A stretch of 45,025 nt of DNA from Paenibacillus xylanivorans (GTDB lineage Bacteria; Bacillota; Bacilli; Paenibacillales; Paenibacillaceae), in the NCBI RefSeq assembly GCF_001280595.1, contig NZ_LITU01000053.1, forward strand, positions 270 to 45,294, given 5' to 3'. The position numbers and the translations under genes were made by a program. The notes below the pieces were generated by a model, which saw nothing but the letters and a program-made list of their open reading frames with translations, was not told the DNA's origin and made no database searches. Position 1 is the stretch's first letter; each line of letters opens with the position of its first letter. Positions 25,170 to 33,047 of this stretch are shown here, in pieces.

Positions 25170-26152
25170 AGGATAAATCATTGGATTTTGCGTTCCGTTA
25201 TGGCGCGATTATCGTTATTATTGGTGTCATTGCATTTTTCGGTATTAAATTGCCTTATTTCTTCACGTACAGTAACTTGACCGATATTTTGGGTTCAATC
25301 TCTATCGTGACATTTGTGGCGATTGGTGTTACCTTATCTCTCATTGTAGATGGATTTGACCTCTCGGTGGGTGCAACTGTCTCGCTAACGACTGTCGTTA
25401 CCGCTTCATTAATGATTTGGTACCAGCAGCCGCTGGCGGTTGTCATTATTGTCCCTCTGATCATTGGGGCTGTAATTGGTTGGCTTAATGCCTTACTGAT
25501 CGTGAAACTCCGTATCCCAGATCTGCTGGCTACACTTGCCACGATGTACATCATTGGTGGAATTCACAAAACGTATGCTCAAGGCTACACGATCTACAAC
25601 CATATGCAATTTCCTGACGGAAGCAAGGCTGCCGGAGAGATGGACCCTACATTCCTGCAACTAGGGCAGGGAAAATGGCTTGGAATGCCGATTTCGGTTA
25701 TTCTGCTGCTCATTGCCGTTATCGGTGTGCATATCTTTTTGACGTATACGAAGTATGGGCGCCAGATGTACGTTACTGGGGGGAATGAGGAAGCGGCACG
25801 TCTATCCGGGATCAAGGTGAAAAAGGTGCGTACACTCGCCTATGTAGCAGCTGGAGTGTTTGCTGCAATCGGCGGTATTATCTATGCATCCAAAGTAGGT
25901 TCAGGACAAATCGATGCCGGTTCTCCGTTGTTAATGGAATCCGTAGCTGCTGTTTTTGTCGGCTTCTCCGTATTTGGTGCAGGCAAGCCGAACGTAATTG
26001 GAACATTCATTGGCTCCGTTCTGATAGGTGTACTGGTGAACGGTTTGACCATGATGAATGTTCAATATTTCACGCATGATATTGTAAAAGGTGGAGTGCT
26101 AGTGCTTGCCTTGGCTGTGACATTTTACGTGTTAAACCGCAACCGGACTTGA
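25166..26152 (+). CDS. sugar-type ABC transporter permease (RbsC-like)
   Basis: 328 residues, about 8-10 membrane helices, BPD_transp_2 family. The conserved loop GGNEEAARLSGIKVKKVR (about 212-229) is the ATPase contact site of this family, and FDLSVGATVSLT (about 67-78) is the typical second-helix motif. With the two genes before it this makes one complete importer. The hairpin at 26191-26217 follows. Confidence 0.92.
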   Translation: MKDKSLDFAFRYGAIIVIIGVIAFFGIKLPYFFTYSNLTDILGSISIVTFVAIGVTLSLIVDGFDLSVGATVSLTTVVTASLMIWYQQPLAVVIIVPLIIGAVIGWLNALLIVKLRIPDLLATLATMYIIGGIHKTYAQGYTIYNHMQFPDGSKAAGEMDPTFLQLGQGKWLGMPISVILLLIAVIGVHIFLTYTKYGRQMYVTGGNEEAARLSGIKVKKVRTLAYVAAGVFAAIGGIIYASKVGSGQIDAGSPLLMESVAAVFVGFSVFGAGKPNVIGTFIGSVLIGVLVNGLTMMNVQYFTHDIVKGGVLVLALAVTFYVLNRNRT

Positions 26153-26190
26153 AATTGTGTGCTGTCTGTATTAGTATAAAATTTGTTCGG

Positions 26191-26217
26191 CGTCTGAAAC
26201 AACCTTTGTTTCAGGCG
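26191..26217 (+). terminator. hairpin after the importer operon
   Basis: CGTCTGAAAC pairs with GTTTCAGGCG (one wobble) around AACCTTT. There is no T-run after it, so termination is uncertain. Confidence 0.45.
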
Positions 26218-26291
26218 ACATTCTGCCGGAGATGACTGTTGACCGCAGGCCGAGATTTGTGTTCATCACGCTCAAGATGTACGTAGATTTT

Positions 26292-26320
26292 TTGTGTATG
26301 AACGTATATTTCGCTATAAA
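26292..26320 (+). promoter_or_regulatory. hbs promoter
   Basis: TTGTGT (26292-26297), 17-nt spacer, TATAAA (26315-26320). Confidence 0.6.
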
Positions 26321-26371
26321 ACGGAAACACAGTATAACATTCAGGACATTGATTCAGGAGGTGAAAAACAA

Positions 26372-26644
26372 ATGAACAAATCAGACTTGATTACACACGT
26401 GTCTGAAGCGACTGAATTGTCCAAAAAGGATGTAACGAAAGCGGTTGATGCCGTATTCGAAGCAATCTCTGAGGCTCTTCAAAGCGGAGACAAAGTACAA
26501 TTGGTTGGTTTTGGGAACTTCGAAGTTCGCGAGCGCTCTGCACGTAAAGGACGCAACCCGCAAACAGGTGAAGAAATCGAAATTCCTGCGAGCAAAATTC
26601 CTGCATTCAAACCAGGTAAAGCGCTCAAAGACGGAATTAAATAA
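26372..26644 (+). CDS. hbs: DNA-binding protein HU
   Basis: A 90-residue nucleoid protein that bends and compacts DNA as a dimer. The whole HU sequence is present: [20 protein letters not shown], the [25 protein letters not shown] arm (about 45-69) and the end [15 protein letters not shown] 26372 has CAGGAGGTG upstream; the longer frame is not supported. It lies downstream of spoIVA as in B. subtilis, but with the ABC importer between them. Confidence 0.97.
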   Translation: MNKSDLITHVSEATELSKKDVTKAVDAVFEAISEALQSGDKVQLVGFGNFEVRERSARKGRNPQTGEEIEIPASKIPAFKPGKALKDGIK

Positions 26645-26670
26645 GATTTCTACATATTCCATATGTCGAC

Positions 26671-26705
26671 AAAAAGACCGTGACTTGTTCACGGCCTTTT
26701 CTTTT
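26671..26705. terminator. terminator after hbs
   Basis: AAAAGACCGTGA pairs with TCACGGCCTTTT (one mismatch) around CTTGT, followed by T-rich DNA. A-rich on the left, so it may also serve the minus-strand gene. Confidence 0.9.
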
Positions 26706-26724
26706 GTCCTTTAATCATTTCTCT

Positions 26725-26871
26725 TCATCGGTCTAGCGACTCCGGCTCATCGGGTTCCTGCGCATAGGCAATCAGAATGAGTTCTTCTCCAGCGGCTGCA
26801 GACAGATGCTGTTCGGTTTCTTTTAACTGGTGAATATGCTCGTCTGTCAGTTCTGCGGGAATATACTTCAT
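26725..26871 (-). CDS. small acidic protein of unknown function
   Basis: A 48-residue protein starting at ATG 26871, where AAAGGAGAG is ideally placed on the minus strand; the frame runs upstream to 26985 but without a site. Sequence is helical and acidic (ELTDEHIHQLKETEQHL, QEPDEPESLDR), with no cysteine and no membrane segment. I do not recognise it. It is divergent from mtrB and convergent with hbs, at the place where folE stands in B. subtilis. Confidence 0.6.
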   Translation of the reverse strand: MKYIPAELTDEHIHQLKETEQHLSAAAGEELILIAYAQEPDEPESLDR

Positions 26872-27019
26872 AGAGACTCTCCTTTCTGTGGCTGGATAAC
26901 TTGTAGTATGACCTGGGTGTAACAGATTATTGCGCTCCATTTCACATAGGGGCTGGTTGACAAATGAAACAATCTTTATCATCATTAACGCTATTGAACA
27001 AGGAGAGGGGATGTGCGTG

Positions 27020-27241
27020 ATGGATCATCCAACCGGCAGTGATTATATCGTCATTAAGGCGGAGGAAAACGGTGTTCAGGTGATCGGCTTAACCCGTGGT
27101 CAGGATACCCGCTTCCACCATACGGAGAAGCTGGATAAGGGAGAAGTCATGTTTGCCCAATTTACCAATCATACTTCCGCCATTAAAATCCGTGGAAAAG
27201 CCACGCTGATCACAAAGCATGGACAGATTCAGTCGGAATAA
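27020..27241 (+). CDS. mtrB: trp RNA-binding attenuation protein TRAP
   Basis: TRAP is an 11-subunit ring that binds tryptophan and then wraps (G/U)AG repeats of trp mRNA. The 73-residue protein follows B. subtilis MtrB closely: [49 protein letters not shown], including the RNA-contact lysine/arginine region (KIRGK). ATG 27020 is ~10 nt after AGGAGAGGGG; the ATG at 27011 is too close to it. Its target site is in this same window at 36790-36845. The usual upstream partner folE is missing. Confidence 0.95.
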   Translation: MDHPTGSDYIVIKAEENGVQVIGLTRGQDTRFHHTEKLDKGEVMFAQFTNHTSAIKIRGKATLITKHGQIQSE

Positions 27242-27249
27242 TGAAATTT

Positions 27250-27271
27250 GCAGGCATAGCCTGCTTTTTTT
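27250..27271 (+). terminator. rho-independent terminator after mtrB
   Basis: GCAGGC, loop ATA, GCCTGC, then seven T. Confidence 0.92.
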
Positions 27272-27339
27272 CATTGTACAATGAGGTATGAGCCTTTACC
27301 GGACAGACTACACTAACAGGTAAGGGCAGGGAGGCATTT

Positions 27340-27891
27340 ATGAAACCGCGGATGATCGTGACTGCTTCACTGCTGGCAACGGTTGCGGCGGTCCTTCTGC
27401 TTGTTGCCATACAAACCTTACATATACGTACCTGGGGCGGTGAAAACGTACAACCCGTTTCTGCGTCGCAGCATCCCGTCCAGCTAACAGAAGACAATCT
27501 GGTGGACGTGCTGAGCACCATGAAATTATCGACACCCATTGCCAGGGTGGAGTGGAAACAATCCATTTTGACGCTTGATCTAAAGGTTACCGGAACCAGC
27601 ACAAGTTACACTGAAATCTATGGTAATATGGCTGCTGTGGCAGATCTAGGCTTTCGAAGTCTGGAAAACGTGGAACAGGTGATGCTGCGTGTTATGGCAG
27701 AAGATGAATGGCTTCACAAAAGACATTTGTTGCTCGCTGCCGATTTTCGGCGTGGGGAATGGCCGATGTATGCGATCGAAACGCTTCGAGACTGGAACAG
27801 TCCGGTCCTCTCGGACGAATTGAAGGACTGGTTTCACATGATGGAGACCGAACTTTGGAAGAAGCAATTCGAAATGTCAAGTCAGGGGTAA
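27340..27891 (+). CDS. hypothetical exported or membrane-anchored protein
   Basis: 183 residues, not recognised. One N-terminal hydrophobic helix (about 6-26, VTASLLATVAAVLLLVAIQTL) forms a signal peptide or anchor. The rest is soluble: a beta-rich part (ILTLDLKVTGTSTSYTEIYGNM) then helices (LENVEQVMLRVMAEDEW, LKDWFHMMETELWKKQFEM). GGGAGG precedes the ATG. It stands between mtrB and hepS; B. subtilis has no gene there. Confidence 0.75.
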   Translation: MKPRMIVTASLLATVAAVLLLVAIQTLHIRTWGGENVQPVSASQHPVQLTEDNLVDVLSTMKLSTPIARVEWKQSILTLDLKVTGTSTSYTEIYGNMAAVADLGFRSLENVEQVMLRVMAEDEWLHKRHLLLAADFRRGEWPMYAIETLRDWNSPVLSDELKDWFHMMETELWKKQFEMSSQG

Positions 27892-27928
27892 TAGAATACC
27901 AGGATTCAGTGCGTGCCCGATAAACATA

Positions 27929-27937
27929 TGCTATAAT
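27929..27937 (+). promoter_or_regulatory. extended -10 promoter of hepS
   Basis: TGCTATAAT, 56 nt before the ATG; no good -35. Confidence 0.5.
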
Positions 27938-27992
27938 ATATAAGATTGTAGTGCAGAAATGGTTTAACAATGCAAAGGCTCGGAGGCTGAGA

Positions 27993-28856
27993 ATGAATTC
28001 ATATCGCGTACCCCAACTAGCAAAGAAATATACGGATTACGACATGATTCGACAACATACTGAAATCCCTTCATTTCCGGATAGCCGGGCTCGTCTGCTG
28101 CAGGTATTTGTGGGCCGCACAGACGAAAAGGTGCATGATGAGCTATACGCTCTCGCCACCTCGCTCGTTCAGTTGGCCATGGATACGCATGATCGAATCG
28201 ATACGATATCCGGAGAGCGTAGAGAATTGGAGATGCGTTCACGCCAGCTGAACGTGCTTGCCGGAGATTATTTCAGTAGCCGTTTCTATCAGTTGCTTGC
28301 CCATGCTGGCAAAATTGAAATGATCGGTAAACTTAGTAGTGCTGTATCCAAAGTGAATGCACGTAAGATGACGCTGTATGAACGGATGAAAAAGCTTCTC
28401 GTTTCGGCTGAAGAATACTTGCGTGAAACAGTACAGCTGAAGATGCAGCTGTTTCTTTCTTTTACAGGCATGATCCGCGATAACGAAGCATCGCTATGGA
28501 ACGACCTGTTGGTCGAATTTAGCTATTGCGAGGCAATTATGGAAGAGCTGCAGCGGATGAATGACGAGCAGTACTTTTATCACAGTTATGCTTTCTGGCA
28601 TATTTACGAGTATGGCAATGACGACGAGCGGAATATACTGCGTCAGCCGGAGCCGGATACAAGAGCATGGAGTGGTATGGTGCTGAAGTATCGGATCGGC
28701 GATTTTTTGCTGGACAAGCTTCGTGAGTGTACACACCGTATACAACTGTTGCTGCAAGACGAGGAAGATCAACTGGGCCTGCATGAGATCAATGCAATCC
28801 TGGAGCCTTACCTGACATATTTGCAGCCTTCACATGCGGCAGTAAGGGAAGATTGA
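27993..28856 (+). CDS. hepS: heptaprenyl diphosphate synthase component I
   Basis: The small regulatory subunit that, with HepT, makes the C35 tail of menaquinone. 287 residues, mostly helical, no catalytic Asp motif, as expected for component I. HepS-like segments are PSFPDSRARLLQVF, QLAMDTHDRID, ERRELEMRSRQLNVLAGDYFSSRFYQLLA (near 73-101) and TLYERMKKLL. The ATG at 27993 has GGAGG 6 nt upstream. It is the first gene of the menaquinone operon hepS-menG-ubiA-ubiX-(remnant)-hepT. Confidence 0.92.
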   Translation: MNSYRVPQLAKKYTDYDMIRQHTEIPSFPDSRARLLQVFVGRTDEKVHDELYALATSLVQLAMDTHDRIDTISGERRELEMRSRQLNVLAGDYFSSRFYQLLAHAGKIEMIGKLSSAVSKVNARKMTLYERMKKLLVSAEEYLRETVQLKMQLFLSFTGMIRDNEASLWNDLLVEFSYCEAIMEELQRMNDEQYFYHSYAFWHIYEYGNDDERNILRQPEPDTRAWSGMVLKYRIGDFLLDKLRECTHRIQLLLQDEEDQLGLHEINAILEPYLTYLQPSHAAVRED

Positions 28857-28871
28857 GGGGGAGACAGACGA

Positions 28872-29600
28872 ATGGGGAGCGGAGAGACCAAACCTAAAGA
28901 AGAATTTGTCCATTCTGTTTTTCAGAGTATAGCCGGTAAATATGACGTCATGAATGATATTCTGAGTTTCCGCAGGCACAAGGCTTGGCGTAAATTTACC
29001 ATGAAGAAGATGAATATGTCCAAAGGCGATACCGGTCTCGATTTGTGCTGCGGCACATGTGACTGGACGCTCGCGATGGCTGAAGCAAGTGAAACAGGTC
29101 ACATGCATGGACTTGATTTCAGCAGCAACATGTTGGAGGTTGGACAAACCAAAGTTGACGCTGTAAATCGGCAAAAACAAATTACGTTGGTACAGGGCAA
29201 TGCGATGTCGCTTCCCTTTGAAGACAATTCATTCGATTATGTGACGATCGGATTTGGACTGCGCAATGTACCGGATCTCAGACAGGTTCTGTCGGAGATG
29301 AAGCGTGTAGTGAAACCTGGTGGCATGGTGGTGTGTCTGGAATTATCCAAGCCAACATGGCAGCCGTTTAAAGGTATTTATTATTTTTATTTTGAACAAG
29401 TATTACCCAATCTTGCCAAATTGTTTGCCAAACGTTATGAGCAGTATAAATGGCTGCCGGACTCACTTGCACTTTTTCCAGGAAGGAAGGAACTGGCCGA
29501 CATTTTCGCTGAAACTGGATTGCAGCAAGTGCAGGCCTACCCTCTAACCGGAGGCGTCGCGGCACTGCATATTGGAACCAAGGAGAATCAGCATGTTTAG
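28872..29600 (+). CDS. menG: demethylmenaquinone methyltransferase
   Basis: Adds the methyl group from SAM in the last step of menaquinone synthesis (UbiE/MenG family). 242 residues. SAM-binding motif I LDLCCGTCDWT (about 57-67), acidic residue HGLDFSSNML, motif GNAMSLPFEDNSFDYVTIGFGLRNV (near 117-141), and family signature LELSKPTWQPFKGIYYFYF. GAGGGGGAGACAG upstream of ATG. Its end overlaps the ubiA start by 8 nt. Confidence 0.96.
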   Translation: MGSGETKPKEEFVHSVFQSIAGKYDVMNDILSFRRHKAWRKFTMKKMNMSKGDTGLDLCCGTCDWTLAMAEASETGHMHGLDFSSNMLEVGQTKVDAVNRQKQITLVQGNAMSLPFEDNSFDYVTIGFGLRNVPDLRQVLSEMKRVVKPGGMVVCLELSKPTWQPFKGIYYFYFEQVLPNLAKLFAKRYEQYKWLPDSLALFPGRKELADIFAETGLQQVQAYPLTGGVAALHIGTKENQHV

Positions 29601-30459
29601 GAAAATTCGCATCTTTTTAGAAATGATTAAAATTGAACACACGCTTTTCGCTTTACCTTTTGCATTTATGGGAGCCATCCTCGGTTCCATGCTAGTGAAA
29701 GATACATTCCCTACCTGGATGCAGATTATGTGGGTATTACTCGCCATGATTGGTGCACGGAGTGCGGCATTCGGCTTGAACCGCATAATTGACCAAGCGA
29801 TTGACAAGAAAAACCCACGTACTGCAATGAGAGCTATCCCTGCCGGTTTGTTAAAAAACGGTGAGGTAGTTATTTTTATCGTGGTATCATTTGCATTGTT
29901 ATTCTGGGCCTCATCTAACCTTAATGTGTTATCCATGCAGCTGTTACCGATAGCTGTATTTATGCTGGTATTGTATTCTTACACCAAACGATTCACATGG
30001 CTGTGCCACGTAGTTCTTGGCATGACCCTTGGTCTGGCTCCACTTGGGGGCTGGGTAGCAGTTACAGGTACGATGGATTGGACAGCGATTGTGCTGTACG
30101 TTACGATTGTATTCTGGACTGCAGGGTTTGATATCATCTATGCATGTCAGGATCTGGAGTTCGATCAGGAAGAAGGGCTTCATTCCATACCTTCCCGTTT
30201 CGGTCTTACTAAATCCTTGGGTATCGCCAAGTTTTTCCATTTGATTACGGCCATTGGTTTTCTTGCATTGCTATTGATGACTGATTTGAGCTGGTGGTAC
30301 GGTGCCGGAATGCTGATTACTTATGGTATTCTATTCTATGAGCACTATATCGTATCGCCAAATGACATGAGCCGTGTTCAAACAGCATTCTTTACGATGA
30401 ACAGTGTGTTGAGTGTGGTTGTATTTACATTTACCCTAATTGATCTGGCGGTGAAATAA
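29593..30459 (+). CDS. UbiA-type polyprenyltransferase
   Basis: A 288-residue multi-pass membrane enzyme that joins a prenyl tail to an aromatic ring. Both Asp-rich motifs are present: NRIIDQAIDKKNPRT (NxxxDxxxD, about 61-75) and DLEFDQEEG (near 192-200). In B. subtilis the step is done by MenA; a UbiA/UbiX pair next to menG and hepT points to the futalosine route (MqnP-like), where the substrate is a naphthoate. AAGGAGA is upstream of ATG 29593. Overlaps menG by 8 nt. Confidence 0.88.
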   Translation: MFRKIRIFLEMIKIEHTLFALPFAFMGAILGSMLVKDTFPTWMQIMWVLLAMIGARSAAFGLNRIIDQAIDKKNPRTAMRAIPAGLLKNGEVVIFIVVSFALLFWASSNLNVLSMQLLPIAVFMLVLYSYTKRFTWLCHVVLGMTLGLAPLGGWVAVTGTMDWTAIVLYVTIVFWTAGFDIIYACQDLEFDQEEGLHSIPSRFGLTKSLGIAKFFHLITAIGFLALLLMTDLSWWYGAGMLITYGILFYEHYIVSPNDMSRVQTAFFTMNSVLSVVVFTFTLIDLAVK

Positions 30460-30461
30460 AG

Positions 30462-31079
30462 ATGCAGCAGCCGGACAATAAACGACTTGTTGTCGGAATT
30501 ACCGGAGCCAGTGGAAGTATATATGGCATCAGATTAATTGAAACGCTGCTTGATCTTGAATACACCGTGCATCTGGTGATATCCAATGCGGGTTGGCGTG
30601 TATTGAAAGAAGAAATGGACTGGGATGTTACGAATCGGGACGGTGTGCTGGAAGAAAAATTTGGCGGCCGTGCGGGTTCCCTGATCTATCATCCCGTTAG
30701 TGATATTGGTGCCTCCATCGCAAGTGGTTCTTTCCTGGCAGAAGGCATGATTATCATGCCTTGCTCCATGGGTACTCTTTCATCCATTTCACAAGGGTCG
30801 TCGGACAATCTGATGTCCCGAGCTGCCGATGTCATGATGAAAGAGGGAAGAACACTGATTCTGGTGCCGCGTGAGACGCCACTGCATGCAATCCATCTGG
30901 AAAACATGCTGAAGCTCTCCAGGCTCGGTGTCCGAATGATACCGGCCATGCCTGCTTTTTATTACAAACCCCAGACGATGGACGAGTTGATTCTATTCCT
31001 GGTGGGTAAAGTGCTCGATAGCTTGCGCATTCCTCATCAACTGTTTACAAGATGGGGAGAACCGGATGAACGGGGATAG
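30462..31079 (+). CDS. ubiX: UbiX family flavin prenyltransferase
   Basis: UbiX makes the prenylated FMN cofactor for UbiD-type decarboxylases. 205 residues. Motifs: VGITGASGSIYGIRL (FMN site, about 11-25), HPVSDIGASIASGSF, IMPCSMGTLSSISQG, LVPRETPLHAIHLENMLKL and PAMPAFYYKP. It starts 2 nt after ubiA with a weak site, so translation is probably coupled. No ubiD is in the window. In a futalosine pathway it would serve the MqnL decarboxylase. Confidence 0.93.
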   Translation: MQQPDNKRLVVGITGASGSIYGIRLIETLLDLEYTVHLVISNAGWRVLKEEMDWDVTNRDGVLEEKFGGRAGSLIYHPVSDIGASIASGSFLAEGMIIMPCSMGTLSSISQGSSDNLMSRAADVMMKEGRTLILVPRETPLHAIHLENMLKLSRLGVRMIPAMPAFYYKPQTMDELILFLVGKVLDSLRIPHQLFTRWGEPDERG

Positions 31080-31418
31080 GTGGAGTTCCTTACACATTAA
31101 TCTACTGATAAAGTGTAGGGATTTCTTGGCCACCCCCGAATCCCGGGGTATTGGTGAGCGCTGATGGTGATGATTGGATGTGACCACAGCCTTGACCCAT
31201 GCTCCGGCAGCTTCTGTAATTATGTTTCAGAACAAGTCGCAGAGTTTAATTCCCGGATGTCGGCCTTGACATTCGAAGAAGAGTAGTACGTCTTAGAAGA
31301 ACACAAGCAGGAAAGGCAAGCCCTGGTTTTTCGTTATGCCTGCAGGCCCGACTTGCTGGAGGGGAAGGTAAGCATGGATTTATGGACTGACAATACGCTG
31401 ACACGGGTGAACGAATGA
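31066..31418 (+). pseudogene. decayed gene between ubiX and hepT (possible mqnA remnant)
   Basis: The 335 bp between ubiX and hepT hold no intact gene but look coding. At the left, an ATG at 31066 inside the ubiX end has GGGGAG 6 nt upstream, yet runs only 32 codons; in the adjacent frame IGGVPYT resembles the IGRxxYTN start of MqnA. At the right, one frame is open from 31158, hits a TAG at 31284 and continues for 43 codons to a TGA that overlaps the hepT ATG (ATGA), as for a coupled real gene. That end reads ALVFRYA...LLEGKV..DLWTDN, which recalls MqnA C-termini. MqnA starts the futalosine route. The family call is from memory of the pattern; the decay is visible. Confidence 0.4.
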
Positions 31419-32389
31419 AACTATTGGATATTTTCGGGTTGTTAAAAAAAGATATGGACTACATTGAAAAAGAGCTCTATCGCAGTGTTCAGGGAGAACA
31501 GAAGCTGCTGAGCGAAACGTCACTTCACCTGCTCAAGGCAGGAGGTAAGCGGTTGCGGCCGGTATTTGTGTTACTTGGTGGGAAATTTGGTACATACGAT
31601 ATTGAACGTTTGAAGCTGGTAGCGGTTCCGTTGGAGCTGATCCATTCCGCTTCTCTGGTTCACGATGATGTTATTGACAATGCCGCGACACGGAGAGGTA
31701 AACCAACGGTGAAGTCCAAATGGGATAATCGGATTGCGATGTACACCGGAGATTACATTTACGGCAAGGCGCTTGAGATGACTGCGGGTCTATCTGATCC
31801 GGCGATACACCGTATTCTGGCCAAAGCGATGGTGCAGATGTCCATTGGTGAAATGGAGCAAATTCGGGACTTTTTCAATACGGGACAAAGTGTACGTAAC
31901 TATCTCTTGCGAATTCGTCGCAAGACGGCGCTTCTTATTGCTGTCAGCTGTCAGCTGGGAGCGCTTGCTACTCGTGCGCCGGAACATGTATCCTCGTTGC
32001 TGTACACCTACGGTTACAACGTGGGTATGGCGTTCCAGATCCAGGACGATGTACTTGATCTGGTTGGAACCGAGAAACAACTGGGCAAGCCTCCAGGCAG
32101 TGATATGAAGCAGGGGAATATTACGCTGCCTGTACTGTATGCATTGCAGGAGCCCAATTTGCGTGAACCTTTGCTGGAGGAGATAACCCGCGTCCAGCAC
32201 GAGGAGGGACGGGCCAGTGCATCAGATGCCATTGGAATGATTCGCCAAAGTCAAGGAATTGCTAAAGCAGAAGCCCTGGCTGACCGATATATGAAGAAAG
32301 CGCTCGATGCTCTGGATCAACTGCCTAACATCAAGACCACCAAAAACTTGCGTGATATCGCTCATTTTGTGGTCAAACGTACGCATTAA
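31415..32389 (+). CDS. hepT: heptaprenyl diphosphate synthase component II (polyprenyl synthetase)
   Basis: The catalytic subunit of C35 prenyl diphosphate synthesis. 324 residues. The first Asp-rich motif is DDVIDNAATRRG (about 88-99) and the second DDVLDLVG (near 212-219), both complete; KAGGKRLRP (about 42-50) binds IPP. A start at ATG 31415 overlaps the stop of the decayed frame upstream; GGTGA about 8 nt upstream is a weak site. Works with HepS, 2.5 kb upstream. Confidence 0.96.
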   Translation: MKLLDIFGLLKKDMDYIEKELYRSVQGEQKLLSETSLHLLKAGGKRLRPVFVLLGGKFGTYDIERLKLVAVPLELIHSASLVHDDVIDNAATRRGKPTVKSKWDNRIAMYTGDYIYGKALEMTAGLSDPAIHRILAKAMVQMSIGEMEQIRDFFNTGQSVRNYLLRIRRKTALLIAVSCQLGALATRAPEHVSSLLYTYGYNVGMAFQIQDDVLDLVGTEKQLGKPPGSDMKQGNITLPVLYALQEPNLREPLLEEITRVQHEEGRASASDAIGMIRQSQGIAKAEALADRYMKKALDALDQLPNIKTTKNLRDIAHFVVKRTH

Positions 32390-32507
32390 TATGTTTGGGC
32401 ATTACTCTGCTATGGACGCGCATCTTTCATGAATGCAGTTTCTCGTGTATCTGTTCTCACTCAAAAAATAACGTTCATGTGATTTTCCTCATTGGGAGGA
32501 TTTGGAC

Positions 32508-32543
32508 ATGTATGTTACAATCAAAGGGATTGCGTTTACATAA
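32508..32543 (+). CDS. 11-codon mini-ORF upstream of ndk
   Basis: ATG 32508 with a near-perfect GGGAGGA 7 nt upstream, reading MYVTIKGIAFT and stop. The ribosome binding site is better than that of many real genes here, so it could be a leader peptide of ndk, or the start of a lost gene. It contains no run of one amino acid that would suggest attenuation. Confidence 0.3.
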   Translation: MYVTIKGIAFT

Positions 32544-32579
32544 TGAAATAACTTTGAACCGTGAGTGAGGAGTGAGCCG

Positions 32580-33023
32580 ATGGATCGTACATTTTTGATG
32601 GTGAAGCCGGATGGTGTGCAGCGTGGTTTGATAGGGCGTATCGTTAGCCGTCTGGAAGACAAAGGATTTAAGTTGGTGGCAGGCAAGCTGGTGCAGATGT
32701 CTGAAGATCAGGCCAAACGCCATTATGCTGAACATGAGGGGAAACCGTTCTTCGATGATCTGGTTCGTTTTATCACATCTGGACCTGTATTTGCTATGGT
32801 TTGGGAAGGTGACGACGTCGTGGCGCTTGCGCGCATCGTAATCGGGAAAACCAATGTGAAGGAAGCGGCTCCGGGTACCATTCGAGGAGATTTCGCCAGC
32901 CACACACCGCATAATCTGATTCATGGGGCGGATTCACCGGAAAGCGCCACTCGTGAAGCAGCGAACTTCTTTGCTCCGGATGAGCTGGTAACGTACGACA
33001 AGAGCATCGCAGCCTGGTTGTAA
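32580..33023 (+). CDS. ndk: nucleoside diphosphate kinase
   Basis: Moves the gamma-phosphate between nucleoside triphosphates through a phospho-histidine. 147 residues, typical length. [16 protein letters not shown] at the start and the active-site His in [12 protein letters not shown] (His about 115). ATG 32580 follows AGGAGTGAG. Between hepT and cheR, as in B. subtilis. Confidence 0.97.
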   Translation: MDRTFLMVKPDGVQRGLIGRIVSRLEDKGFKLVAGKLVQMSEDQAKRHYAEHEGKPFFDDLVRFITSGPVFAMVWEGDDVVALARIVIGKTNVKEAAPGTIRGDFASHTPHNLIHGADSPESATREAANFFAPDELVTYDKSIAAWL

Positions 33024-33047
33024 TTTTTTAGCCAGAAGGGTGATACG

